A stretch of 47,500 bases of DNA, from assembly GCA_002104895.1 (NCBI GenBank), contig MCFG01000037.1, positions 180,001 through 227,500 on the forward strand, written 5' to 3'. A program made the position numbers and the translations under genes. Of the stretch, positions 25,232 to 37,904 are shown in pieces (positions within the stretch are counted from its first letter, which is position 1; the number at the start of each line of letters is the position of its first letter). The notes below the pieces were generated by a model, which worked only from the letters and a program-made list of their open reading frames with translations, did not search any database and was not told where the DNA came from. This DNA comes from Anaeromyces robustus (lineage: Eukaryota > Neocallimastigomycota > Neocallimastigomycetes > Neocallimastigales > Neocallimastigaceae).

Positions 25232-26900
25232 TAAATAAAGTTTATTAGTGAATGTTTCTAATACATATAAAATAAGTAATATTGTTTTTTTTTTTTTTTT
25301 TAAATAATAATAAATGTTACAATTGTAATTATAATTTTATTATATATTATGTTTTTTTTTCTATTGTTATATCATAATATTATTATAATAATCATAATAA
25401 TTTTATATCATTTTTTTATTTATTAAGTTTGTAATGATTCTTTAAATATATTAATTAAAATAATTAAAGAATTTTTAAGGGTAAAATGATATTTAATTTT
25501 CTAGTATTTATTTATTTATTTATTTATTTATTCAATAAATATATATAGTACATTTTATTCATTTATTTTTTATTTATTTAATACTTTTTGATAATAAAGA
25601 TATATGTTATCTTCAATAATTTATATGTTGCTTATTATATTTATGACCTGTTGATTAAAAATGTCTATTTAGGTAGATTTACTAAATATGAAGTATTTAT
25701 TATTTAAAATATTATAGAGATTAAATATAGAAATTAATTCCTTATTTTCATAAGAACTTATATTTATTAATTAAAGTTATAATAAATTAATTATTTAATT
25801 TAAGCATTAAAATATTTGGATGTACTATGTTATATACAGTTTTAATTAATAATATATTGGAATGTAAATGAATATATAGGTATGAAAATAGTACAATTTT
25901 GTTTGTATCACTTTAAATAAAGATATTTAGATTTCTTTTTTTTGTGTTTATTCCATAATTTAATTTATTTAATTATATTAATAATATATTTATTGCATAT
26001 ATTATTAATATTTAATATGGAAATATAAATTAAAGTTTTTTAATAGTATTTTAATTATAAAAAATAATAATAAAAATGTTAAAAATAAGAAAAAATAAAA
26101 AAAAAAAAAAAAAAAGAATCTACTATATTTATATATATATAAATAATATATAATATTAAACGTTAAAATAAATTATTTTAACTTATTTATAACTGTTTAC
26201 ATTGCACATATTTATAATATAAATACATTGTAGTATATAAATATTTAACATAAACATTATAAACTAATAAATATATCAATATATATTAAAATAAAAATCC
26301 TAATAATCATCAATAATCATTTTAGCATAAAAAAAAATTATTCATTATCAATTGTTATACCAATAAGAATAAAATTAAATATTTTAAAAGGTTAACTTTT
26401 TTAATATAAAAATTAAAATCTCCTATCATTACTAAAATACCTATTACCTATAATAAAATAAAATATAATATAATTAAAAATAGAAAAAAAAAAAAAAACG
26501 TTTAATAATTATCATAATTTTTTTCATTATAATAATAATTATATTAACAATAATAAATATTATAAAAAATAGAATTCTCTTTGAATAATATTAAGTATTA
26601 TAATAATACTTAATATTATTTAATTACAAATAATAAATTCTTTATAAAACTTTTCTATATATAATTATTTCTTAATTAATTTTTATATATGATCTACATA
26701 TATTTAATAATTCTTGAATAAGAAAGTAATTTATATAAAAAATTTTTATCCCAAGGTTTAATTAAAAAGAAAAAATTATACATTATTAAATAAACATTAT
26801 AATAAAAAAGCAAAATCTTGGTTAATAAAGTATATATTTAAATAATAATAATTATCTATAATCATAAACATATATAATAATTATTTTAGTATTAATAAAT

Positions 26901-27010
26901 AATATTAAAATAATTATATTTTATTATTATATTAATATTATTATTAAATAATACTAATATTAAAATAATTATATTTTATTATTATATTAATATTATTGTT
27001 AAATAATACT
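26901..27010. repeat. Two-copy 55-bp tandem duplication
   Basis: 26901-26955 and 26956-27010 are identical except for about one base (ATTATT versus ATTGTT). Recent duplication. Confidence 0.85.
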
Positions 27011-27780
27011 AAACAATCTATTAATTTATAATTATTATTAACTTTTAGAATAAATTAAGTTTACTTTTTATATTAATAATTGATCAAGATAAAACACTTA
27101 TATACCATAATTTTTATATAAATGGTAATATTAATTTAAGATAAACTTTTTTGTCAATATTCATTAAATGATTATATATATTTTATAAAAAAGTTTATAT
27201 ATTTTTGTAAAAACAAAACTTATATAGATATCCTATAATATTTATAAATTTTATATAATAACAATAAATTTCAGGTTTTATCATTAATTTTTTTTTCTTT
27301 TTTTTTATAAATTAAATTAATGAATAATATTTTTTTTTATTATTTTATTATTATTTTCTATTATTATTTTTTAATTTATAATTTTTAATTTTTTTTTTTA
27401 TTTTAATTCTACTTGATTATTATTAATTTCTAATATATATTTAAATTAAAGTTTAATATTAAAATGATTAACCAATAATAAATCTGTATTATGATGAATA
27501 ATGATTTTTAATTAAAAAATAATTAATATATGATTATCTCATTTTTAATATAAAATAAATAAATTAAAAATTCCATTTCAAATTTTAATTATTATTATTT
27601 TTTTATATTTAATATTATTAACTTTTTTTAGTTATTCTCCTATTAATATAATTAATTATAATATTATTCATTTTGTAATCATCAGTTTATTTTATTAATT
27701 TTTTTGTACTGGGATAATCAATATATTAAAGAATTAAAAATTAAAAGTAAAAATAAAATAAAAAATTAATTATTATATCA

Positions 27781-27811
<31 letters not shown>

Positions 27812-30581
27812 CTATTTTCTAAATTATATTTTATTTAGAAATATTATTGTAGATCAGATCATATTTTTAATAAATATATTATAATTCATAATAATAATTT
27901 TAACAATAAATGTGAAAATTTTTCTTCATTTAAAAAAAATTTGACAATAGTAGTTATTTATTTTCTAATAATTACCATGATAAATTATTTATATGAAATA
28001 TTTATAAATTTTTAGGCTATGATTTTAATATATATAATACTTAAATATCAAAAAAAAAAAAAAAAAAAAAAAAACAGTATAAAACGTATGTTTTTTTTGT
28101 ACCATTATTTCTTTCAAAAAATAAAAAAAAACTTCTAAAATGATTTAAATATTATTTTGTTTGAGATAAAATAATATTACCCCAATAAAAGTATAATTAT
28201 ATTGATATAATATTATATATTGAACTGTTTTCAAATCATAATATATATAAAACCAAAAGTATAATTATATTTATATATATTTTTTGTATTTAAAAAAATG
28301 TATTATTATAATATTTTTGTACAAGAGTATTTTTTTTAATGTCTTCCATTTTGTAATTAATTTTTATCTTCCATTATTTAGTAAAAAAAAAAAAAAAAAA
28401 AAACTTTTTCATTAGTTAATTACCTTAATTTATGTAGTATGATAATTTATATAGTTTTAACCATAATAAAATAAAAAAAGGATAATTTAAAAAAAATATT
28501 TCTTTTATAGATTTGAAATAATAAAAATTAAGTGAATAAAAGTTATTAATATATAAAAATAATATATAAAAAAAATAGATAATTAAATGTATTATATTTG
28601 TATTATATTTAATAAAAGCCAAAAACAAAACATTATTTTGTTTTTCTTTTTTTTTAGATGTATTAGATGTATTGATTATTTTGTTATTCTTTTTTTTTTT
28701 TTTTAGATATATTGATTAATACTTTTTTTAATATAAATTAATTATTAGAATATCTCCCATACTTTTTTTACAAATACAATTATTATTTATACACAACATA
28801 AAAAAATTATCTGTCTATTATTATTATTATTATTATTATAATTATGAATGATTATAGAAAAAAATTTAATTTTTTTATAAATTGTAACTTTTATTATATA
28901 TTAATAAAAATATCGATTATTTATTTAATCTTATCATATATATAAAACATGTTTTAAACACATATAAAAAAAAAAAAAAAGAACATGCCAAAAACAATAA
29001 TGATATATTATAAATGTTCTATTCTATAGAAATTCTAACCTTGATTATTATATTTATTGATATAAGATAAACTATTGAGAACTTTATTATAAAAATAAAT
29101 TTTTCAATACAAAAGAATAATAATAAAAAAAGAATTTCTAAAAATGTAATATAATTGTACTCAATTCAATACTTTCTATTTTATTTTTTTTTTTAAACCA
29201 TATTATATTATTATAGTATTAAAACTATTATAAATGAAATACAAATTAATATATAGTTCATATATATTATTAATATATATGAATTAAATATATAAATGTA
29301 TGATTAATTAAAAAATTAATTAATTTGTTTAAATTAAATAACTATTTTTTCACTAAAAAACATTCACTATGAGATAAGGTTTATTTATATAAAAATTTTA
29401 TAATATATTTTATTTTATAATAAATAAATTAAAAAAAAATAATAATAATAATAATATTTTTTATATTCATAATAATATAAATATTTTTATTTATTGCTTT
29501 TTATTAAAACTAAAAATCCATTTAATCATGAAGAAGTATCTAAAATCATAGCAAGTAATATTTAATAATAAATAAATATTTATTAGTATTTTATTAGTAT
29601 TTGTAACCATTAACACAAATATTATATTTATATTATATCAATATTTTGGGTTAATTTATTATATTACAATTAATAAAAAAAGTGAAAAGCCATTAACATT
29701 TTTATATAATATTATTCTTATATTATTTTACATATATTAATTCCATTAATTATTTCATGCGATTATAATTATTTATATATTTATTATTATTATTTATAAT
29801 AATATATAAATATATATTTAATATATAAAAATACTTCAATGTGCTACAAAAAACTTTATTATTTATAATTTAATAATATTATTATTTTTTATTTTTTTAA
29901 TAAAAAACATCACATATTTTTTTTTATTAGTTTTTTTTTTTTTGTTTGTTTTTTTTGCTTTGTTTATTTTTTTTTTAAAAAAAAAGACAATCTTATATGA
30001 CTTAATAATAATAATAATAATAATAAAAATATTTATTTTTTAATTTTTTTTATTATTTACTATATCTGCTTTAAATATATTTAATATATGTACCATTTAT
30101 TTTCATTGTAGATTTCTATATGTGTCAAAAAAATGTCGTGATTACTTATTAAGGGTTAAAATTTATATTGTAAACTTTTTTTTTATTTTCCATTTGTTAT
30201 TACTATTATCCATTAAATCCAATAATATTCACATCTAATAAGAAATAAAAATATAATGCATTTCAATTATATTTCATTTAGAATTATTATAATAAATATA
30301 AACTATATTATTTATTATTTTTTTTTTTTATATTAAAATAAACAAAAATTATTAATCTAAATAAAAATAAAATAAAATAAAATAAAATAAAATAAATAAT
30401 TTATTATAAACTCTATATATATTTAAATATATATGGAATAATATTAATTATTTTTAAATTAAAAGTTGTACTATTGTATTGATAATTTAATAATTAAAAT
30501 AATAAATTAAATTTATATATTAGAAATATACTATAAAATTGAATGATAATATATGTGTTATAATTATTGGTTACTCAAAAA

Positions 30582-30614
<33 letters not shown>

Positions 30615-30615
<1 letters not shown>

Positions 30616-30673
30616 GAGTCAAACTTTTTAATAATAATAATAAAAGTATTATAATATAATTTTTTATGAGTCA
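30615..30673. promoter_or_regulatory. Pair of TGAGTCA (Gcn4/AP-1-type) sites
   Basis: TGAGTCA occurs at 30615-30621 and again at 30667-30673 (as ATGAGTCAA). This is the 7-bp site bound by Gcn4-type bZIP dimers. It is G/C-bearing and should be rare in this composition, so two within 59 bp is notable. It lies 4.6 kb upstream of the bZIP gene with no nearer gene seen. Function is speculative. Confidence 0.25.
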
Positions 30674-31564
30674 ATTGTAAATAAATAAAAAATATATTGT
30701 TATTAATAATTTTATTATATATATTTATATATTTTAAATATTACCTTTTTAGTTTAAGTATATATTATTCAAATAATATTCATTATATTTAAATATATAA
30801 AAATATATTTATAATTTTATTAGAATATATTCACGTAATTTAAATTTTAATATATTATTATTCAATAATAATTTATTTATTTAATTGAATTAATAATTAT
30901 TATATTAATATATATTATAAAAATAAAAAATTTAAAATACTAAAAAAAAAAACATTATAAAACATATCTTGCATTATTGTTATTTACTGTATAGCATAAC
31001 AAGTTTTAAATTTTATACTTACTACATTTATTTAATAATGTATCATTATTAATACGTTAATAATGGTTATATACTTGTTTTCTATTCTTTTTTCTTTTAT
31101 TATTATTATAATTATTATTATTTAATTTTAATAAATAAATAATAATAATAATAATAAAAAAGACTTCTCATCTATTATTATATAGTAATGATATAAATAT
31201 TTATATAAAAGTATTAATAAAACAATAAAAGTTTTCAATAAACTTAACACAGATATTATAAACTTATAATGATTCTATTTATTTATTGATTTAATATATA
31301 TAAATTGTTATATCTTATGAACAATCATCATTACATGGTTATTAATAGTTATTTATATTCAATATAAATAAAATATTTTTTTTTTCATTGTTCATATTTC
31401 TATTTGTCAAAATTTATCTTTTGTAATTTAGGAGAAAATATGAAGTTGTAAATTATAAAAATTAACGGTGATCACGGAAAATCGTGGAAATGAAAAAAAA
31501 AACGACTTATCTTATTATATTAATAATAGCCTTTAAGTTTTTATTTTATTTTATTTTTCTATTC

Positions 31565-31596
<32 letters not shown>

Positions 31597-31598
<2 letters not shown>

Positions 31599-31675
31599 TA
31601 ATATTTAATATTTTAATATTTTAATATTTAATATTTAATATTTAATATTTAATATTTAATATTTAATATTAAATA
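31597..31675. repeat. (TTAATAT)n heptamer repeat
   Basis: About ten units of TTAATAT/TTTAATAT following an ATT trinucleotide tract at 31569-31596. Confidence 0.85.
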
Positions 31676-33700
31676 TACATATTTTATAATTATTGGAATA
31701 ATGAAAAAAATAAATAACCATTTATATTTTAATTATATTTTATTATATAACAAAATATAATAAAAATAAAATGTACATTATATAATCATATATATTATAA
31801 ATATATTTATATATTTTATAATATATAAATAAATTTAATTTGTTTTTTTTTTTAATTTAATTTATATATTAATCATTTTAAACATTTTTTAAATCTTATT
31901 TAATAATAAAATGTCAAACCAATTTGTTATTATATAATTAAATTAAAAAAGTAAAAAAAAAAAAAATTATATATAAATATATACAAGTTTCTCAAAAAAG
32001 CGTTTTTGATTTTTTTTTTTTATTTATTATCAATTTTTTCCCCTTTTATTGTATATACTATTATATTTTGTTATTCTTTCCTTTTTTATTTTGAATAAAA
32101 AAATACTTTTTTTTTGCAAAAAATATTTATTTCTTTATACCTTTTTTCTTTTATAATATATATAATAAAATAGTTCTATAAATTTTGAAATTGAATTATT
32201 TATTATTATAAACTATAAATGAAAAAGGTGTATTTATATATATATATTTATTAACAATTATTTTTTTTAAAAAAAAAAAAAACATTTTATAAATACTTAT
32301 TAATAATTTAGAATTTACAATTTTTTTTTTTTAAGTATTATATATATATAAAGTTTAGAATAAGAAATAAATATCATTTTTGTCAATAACAAAATTCATA
32401 TAAAAATACAAGAAAAAATAAAAAAAAATAAAAATATAAAACTCCCATAGAAATTGAAAATACCTATATATAATATATAATTTGTTAGATATACATATAT
32501 ATTTTTTGTAAAATAATATATATTGATAATATTTTTTTTTTGAATAATTCTTCTATTATAATAATACAAAAAATATATAATATATTTAACAAAAAACAAA
32601 TTCTAAAAACCAAAATAAGTATAAAAAAAAGAGAAAAGATAAAAAAAAAGAAAAAGAAAAGAATATATATAATTAAAACCTAATAAAGAAAGAATACTTT
32701 AAAATATATGTATATATCATATTAAAAGTAGAAGAAAATATTGAATAATTCCATTTAAATATTTAATCATTTCTCAACTTTTATATATGCAGACTTTTTT
32801 CATTAAAAAGACAATCATATAAATTAATTTATTATTATACTCATTAATTCTTTTTATATTTTATTAATATATAAGCAAATATATATAAAGTATATTGATT
32901 TGATAATAAAAAGATAAAAAATTAAATATTATTTATCTACATTAAATATAAAAGTTAAAAGGAATATTAAATATTTATTTATATATAATTCTTATTTAAA
33001 AGTAATTATATATTCTAATTTAGAAGAAAAAAATAAATACAATTAAGAAAAAATAAAGACTTCTGGAAGGTTATTTATTTTATCTTTTAATAAAGGAAAT
33101 ACATTAAAAAAAAAAAATTCATATATAACAGCGATAAACACCATTTAAAAGTATTTATAAAGGTTTAAATTTAAAAAGTTTTAATAATAATATATTTAAT
33201 TCTTTTCATGCTTTTTCTTTTTTTTTTTTTTTTTTTAGTAAAAAGTAAAAAAAAAAAGAACTTAACATTTTCAAATATTATTCTCGTTCTATTTTATTCC
33301 TTATTTCTTTACAATTTCTACCAAAAAAATATAGAATAGATTTTAATATTTAGTTTTTGTACTTTATTTGTTTTATTATTTGAATATATATATTTCTTAA
33401 AAAGTAGTGAAAACGAAACAACAAATATAACAACAAAAGTTTTTTTTTTTTTTTACTTAAAGAAATAGAAAATTATATATTAAAACTATATATTTTTAAT
33501 AAAGAAAAAACAACTATTATTTGAATAGTACTTTTTTTTTCCTTTATTATTATAATAGTCTTAATATTTCTATGTGATATATTTTTTGTTTAAATATTAA
33601 ATGAATCAATAATCAATAAAAAAAAAATTTTTTTTTTACTTATATATATATATATAAAGCGATTTTCTAACAAACAAATTTGTAGAATATTTAACAACGT

Positions 33701-33738
<38 letters not shown>

Positions 33739-34613
33739 ATATTTATTAAAAAATATAACAATTATAAAAAAAAAGGTTTTCTTTAATAATAAAACTTATT
33801 TTATATTGCAACGTCATATCAATAAATCAAAATAACTTTAATTGTTATATCTTTCAGAATTAGTATATTATTTTTTAACCTATAAAACAATCAACCAAAC
33901 AAACAATCAAATATAAAAAGCAAAATTAAAAGTAATAATAAAAATTATAAAATAAAAAAGCATGTTTTAAAAATATAATATCAAAAAGGTAAAATAATAT
34001 ATATCATATAAAAATAAATATCATAGAGTAGTATATTGTCATTATTTTTTAAGATAAAAAAAAAGTAATAAAAAAAAATTATTATTATTATTATTAGAAA
34101 AAATTTATCAAAACATTTTTGTAAAAAACTTTATAAATATAATTAATTTAATATTTTATTATATAATAACTCTTTTATTAATAACATTTTTAATAATATT
34201 TTTTTATATATAACTATTAACACATCATATACAAAATTTATTTATTGATTTGGCATAATATTTATTACCTAATTATTATTTATAATTTTTACATATAATT
34301 TTATATATATTTAATTTATATTACCTTTTTTTTTTTAAAAAAAAAAAAAAATAATAATTATTTTATTTTTTACATTTTATATATATATAGATATTACAAA
34401 AAAAAATTTTTTTTTTCATCTTTTAAAATTTCTATCAGACTTTTTTTTTCATTAATCATACTAAAAATAAAATAAATCAAAAATAATTATATCAATAATA
34501 AAAATAGAAAGTGATAAAAGAAAAAACAAAAAATAATAATAAAATCTAAAATAATACTTTATAAAAACAGTTAAAAAAATAAACAAAAAAAAAATTAAGG
34601 AATCAACAAATCA

Positions 34614-34679
34614 ATGTTACAACTGTATTATTTATCATACAATAAAAAAATAAAAGAAAAAATAAAATTTAAAAAATAA
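34614..34679 (+). promoter_or_regulatory. uORF1 of the bZIP gene (21 codons)
   Basis: ATG at 34614 to TAA at 34677-34679, peptide beginning MLQLYYLSYNKK and then Lys/Ile-rich. Terminates 603 nt before the main ATG, leaving room for reinitiation, as in GCN4-type leaders. Its use depends on the transcript starting upstream of it. Confidence 0.35.
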
Positions 34680-35095
34680 CAATTATATTAAATAGAAATA
34701 AAAATTATTTATAATAAAGTATCTACAAAGAAAAAAGAAAGAAAATTACAAAATATTACCTTAAAGAACAAATCAACAAATAAAATATAAGGGTTGAAAC
34801 AAAACAAAAAAGGAAAAAAAAAAAAAAAATACATAAAAAAAAAAGTATTTTTTAATACAAATATATAATTCAATTATAGAATTGTTATATACTTTTATCC
34901 AATAAAATCAAATAATAATAATTATTATAATTATTAAGATTGTTCATTGTATATATATATATATCATAATAATTTTTATTTTGTTTTTCTTTAATTAATA
35001 AAAGAAAAATAGAAAAAATTATTAGAAATCCTTTTATATTATACATTATTAAATTATTATAAAAGTATATTTATATATAATTCAGTCTTTATTTT

Positions 35096-35128
35096 ATGAT
35101 TTTGATATTTAATAAAATAAAATTTTAA
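35096..35128 (+). promoter_or_regulatory. uORF2 of the bZIP gene (10 codons)
   Basis: ATG at 35096 to TAA at 35126-35128, peptide MILIFNKIKF. It ends 154 nt before the main start; no ATG lies between. A short, start-proximal last uORF would be expected to be inhibitory in a GCN4/cpc-1-like scheme. Confidence 0.4.
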
Positions 35129-35282
35129 AGTTAATATATATTATATTAAATAAGAAAGTAAAATAAAACGAAATAAAAAAAAAGTAATCGAAGAATTCAA
35201 AAACAAAAGAAGAAGAAAAAAAAAAAGAAAAAAAAAAAAAAAAAGAAAAAAAGGAACTAAGAAAGAAAGAAAGAAAAGAAAA

Positions 35283-37904
35283 ATGAATAATCAAGCTTTT
35301 CAAAGTTATGGTATTTCACCACAGTCTCAAACTCAAGTTTATTCTGATGGTACAGTAAGAATAGTTCAAAATTTAGCTATGACTCGACAACCATCTCAAG
35401 AACAACATCCACATCAGCACCCTCAAATTATACAGTCCACTTATAATAAGATTCAGCAACAAGCAATATATTATCCTCAAGGACAAGACCAAAATCAAGG
35501 TCAACAAACTGTAATTGTTAAACAATCATCTTTAGGTAATACTTCAATGACAACTCCACCTTTATCCTTTAATACAACTATTTATTCAGCAGCTCAAGGA
35601 CAAGGTCAATCTCAAGGTCAAATTCAAAGTCAAGCTCAAGGACAAGCTCAAGCTCAAGGACAAGCTATTCCATTATATTCTACTTCTCCTATGAATATTC
35701 AAATTACTAATACACCACCAAATTCTGCTAATGATGGCACTCAAGGAACTTCAACAGTTATGATGACTCAACAAAATGGTACTACAGTATTAAATGAAAT
35801 TACTCCAACCTATTCTGTAGCTCAACCTATTCAAAATCAAGAAGCAAAAAATTATGGTAATTCTGTTTTTGTATTACCATCACCATCCACTCCTACACCA
35901 CAAATAGCTTATACTAGTTCAACTACTAGTCATTCTAATAATACTTTTGTTCAAGTTCAACAACAAACACCGCCTCAATCTAATGCACAACCAACAACAA
36001 CCAATTCACAATATATTATTGCACAAAAAGCAAATGGTCAAACAGTTGCACAACAAGTAATTTTACAAGCTCCACCTACACCATATGGTAATAGTCCAGC
36101 ATCTACTCAAGTTCAAACTATTAATGGTACAAGCATAATTAATGCAAATTATGGTAATTCTACTGCTGTTGTTTCCCCTAATCAAATTCAATATCAATAT
36201 AGTGTAACTCCACCTCTTACAAATGACAAGGAAGTTCAAATAAAGCAAGAAAATAAAGTATCTCCAGAAATGAGTAATAATACTACTATTACAGATCAAG
36301 GAAATCTACAAGAAAAGAATGAAAATACTAATAATAATGATTCACAAACTATATTTTCATCTAATCTTATATCAAATCCAAGTCGTCTTTTTAATAAAAT
36401 TTCTATTTCTTCCCCTAATTCATCTACCATGTTCACTGTAGATCAAAATCAAAATCAAAACCAAAATCAAAACCAAAACCAAAATCAAAATCAAAATCAA
36501 AATCAAAACCAAAACCAAAACCAAAACCAAAATCAAAATCAAAATCAAGAAAATACTATTATTACGAAAGAGAATTTATCACCTGCTGGCGAGGATAAAG
36601 GTAAATTAGAACGTAAAAGTTCACTCTCTCAACATGATAATAGTAAACTAAAAATGGAAATAAAGGAAGAAATTTCCAATCGTATAGATACTTCTTCTGA
36701 AAATAATAATACAATGAATATTGATACTAATAATACAATAAAAACAGGTATTTCTGTAATACCTACGATGTCTAATGTTGCTGTTACAACAACAACTATA
36801 GATCCAACTAATGGAATGATACAAACTTTAGGTAGTCCTCAAGGTATTCCATCAAGTTCTAGTATGATACAAGGACCAACTACTACTCAAAATGTAAATA
36901 TAATTTCAGATATAAATACATTACAAGGAGTTCAAAGTGTTAATGTTGTTGGTGTAAATTCTGCTAATACTGTAAATATGAATAAAATGAATAATATAAA
37001 TCTTGTAAATGGTATGAATGGTATGAATGGAATGAATAGTATAAATGGTATGAGTAATATGAATAATATGAATAATGTAAATTATGTTAATAATTCTTTA
37101 CCAAATAATGCTAATGTAAATACAGTAACAGTTCAAAATATACAAAATGTACAAAATGTTCAAGGTGTACAAGGTGTACAAGGTGTTCAAGTAGCTACAG
37201 CTATACCTATGAATAATATGACAATGATAAATAACAATGGAAATAATATTATAAGTATATCTCCTAATCAATCTACAGCTGTACCAATAAATACTAATAA
37301 TTCTATTAATCTTTATTATAATCAAGGTCAAAATATGATGAATACATCACAAAATAATAATAATAATATGAATTATAATAATATAGGTTTAATGAAAACA
37401 GCTGGAAAAGGTAGTAATGGTTATCAAGCACGTACAAAGAATTCACATATTGTTGATCCAGATGTTCCAATTGAAGTTTTAATTAAACGTAGAAAAAATA
37501 CAGAAGCTGCTAGAAGATCAAGACTTAGAAAAGCTGAAAGAATTCAAGTATTAACTGAAATAGTTCATAATTTAGAAGAAAAAAATAGAGAATATACCAT
37601 GAAAATTGCAGAACTTCAAGGAGAACAAGCTAATTGGATAAAAAAAGAAACTGAATATACAACAAAAATAAAACAACTTCAAGAAAGATTAAATGATACC
37701 ACTCCAGATAGTAATACTAATGATGAAAATGATAAAAATTCTTTAAATTTATCATCTAATTCTACTACTTCTACAACTACTACCACTAATTCTAATTCTG
37801 TTGCTGCTACTACTGCTAATAATACAGAATCTATTTCTGCAGAAGCCACTGATGTCACTACATCTAAAGAAACTGAACAAGATATTTCTACCACTGAAAA
37901 ATAA
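35283..37904 (+). CDS. Gcn4/Cpc1-type bZIP transcription factor with long Q/N-rich region, intronless
   Basis: 873 residues in one exon. The bZIP lies at about 735-803: basic region with K738-NTEAARRSR-L748, nearly the Gcn4 signature, with N739 and R747 in the DNA-contact positions. The zipper has d-position L757, L764, Y771, L778, W785, Y792, L799 and the conserved Asn at an a-position (N768), in the same register as Gcn4 N16. The coiled coil seems longer than the four heptads of Gcn4. Residues 1-730 are low complexity: Gln/Ser/Thr/Pro-rich, a pure alternating Gln-Asn run (388-422), a Met-Asn-Gly section (about 567-605) and a VQN/VQG repeat (about 617-637); prion-like composition. The C-terminal tail is Ser/Thr/Glu-rich. 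Predicted nuclear regulator of amino-acid starvation or stress genes binding TGA(C/G)TCA (family inference). The ATG at 35283 is the first in a purine-rich context. Human-style ATF4 is a less likely alternative. The bZIP sits at the far C-terminal end, as in Gcn4. Confidence 0.88.
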   Translation: MNNQAFQSYGISPQSQTQVYSDGTVRIVQNLAMTRQPSQEQHPHQHPQIIQSTYNKIQQQAIYYPQGQDQNQGQQTVIVKQSSLGNTSMTTPPLSFNTTIYSAAQGQGQSQGQIQSQAQGQAQAQGQAIPLYSTSPMNIQITNTPPNSANDGTQGTSTVMMTQQNGTTVLNEITPTYSVAQPIQNQEAKNYGNSVFVLPSPSTPTPQIAYTSSTTSHSNNTFVQVQQQTPPQSNAQPTTTNSQYIIAQKANGQTVAQQVILQAPPTPYGNSPASTQVQTINGTSIINANYGNSTAVVSPNQIQYQYSVTPPLTNDKEVQIKQENKVSPEMSNNTTITDQGNLQEKNENTNNNDSQTIFSSNLISNPSRLFNKISISSPNSSTMFTVDQNQNQNQNQNQNQNQNQNQNQNQNQNQNQNQNQNQENTIITKENLSPAGEDKGKLERKSSLSQHDNSKLKMEIKEEISNRIDTSSENNNTMNIDTNNTIKTGISVIPTMSNVAVTTTTIDPTNGMIQTLGSPQGIPSSSSMIQGPTTTQNVNIISDINTLQGVQSVNVVGVNSANTVNMNKMNNINLVNGMNGMNGMNSINGMSNMNNMNNVNYVNNSLPNNANVNTVTVQNIQNVQNVQGVQGVQGVQVATAIPMNNMTMINNNGNNIISISPNQSTAVPINTNNSINLYYNQGQNMMNTSQNNNNNMNYNNIGLMKTAGKGSNGYQARTKNSHIVDPDVPIEVLIKRRKNTEAARRSRLRKAERIQVLTEIVHNLEEKNREYTMKIAELQGEQANWIKKETEYTTKIKQLQERLNDTTPDSNTNDENDKNSLNLSSNSTTSTTTTTNSNSVAATTANNTESISAEATDVTTSKETEQDISTTEK
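36444..36548 (+). repeat. Coding hexamer repeat (CAAAAY)n encoding alternating Gln-Asn
   Basis: 35 codons of alternating CAA and AAT/AAC. Gln is always CAA, while Asn alternates between AAT and AAC in blocks (AAC AAC, AAT AAT runs), which shows expansion by short tandem copying rather than codon-by-codon selection. Confidence 0.9.

Larger units (their letters stand above)
17269..33961. other. Gene desert, about 16.7 kb
   Basis: Extremely AT-rich with frequent poly(A)/poly(T) tracts (for example near 22030-22077, 23530-23561, 27785-27811, 30592-30615, 33704-33733) and small tandem repeats listed separately. The open frames it contains are Ile/Tyr/Phe/Asn/Lys strings without any conserved motif. 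Minor GC patches (about 24085-24110, 24292-24298, 31465-31495) contain no gene I can recognise. No tRNA-like cloverleaf was seen. Confidence 0.6.
33962..35282 (+). promoter_or_regulatory. Probable long, ATG-depleted 5' leader of the bZIP gene
   Basis: Reading the plus strand by eye, only three ATGs occur in these 1.32 kb: 33962 (Met-Phe-stop), 34614 and 35096. Several times more would be expected from the base composition even allowing for scarce G. Most of it is A-rich and pyrimidine-poor, turning to purine-rich just before the start codon (35200-35282). That pattern fits selection on a transcribed leader in which stray starts are avoided. CAACGTCA, a CRE half-site, occurs twice just upstream (33695-33702, 33809-33816), in the probable promoter. 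The transcription start is not determinable from sequence. Confidence 0.45.
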
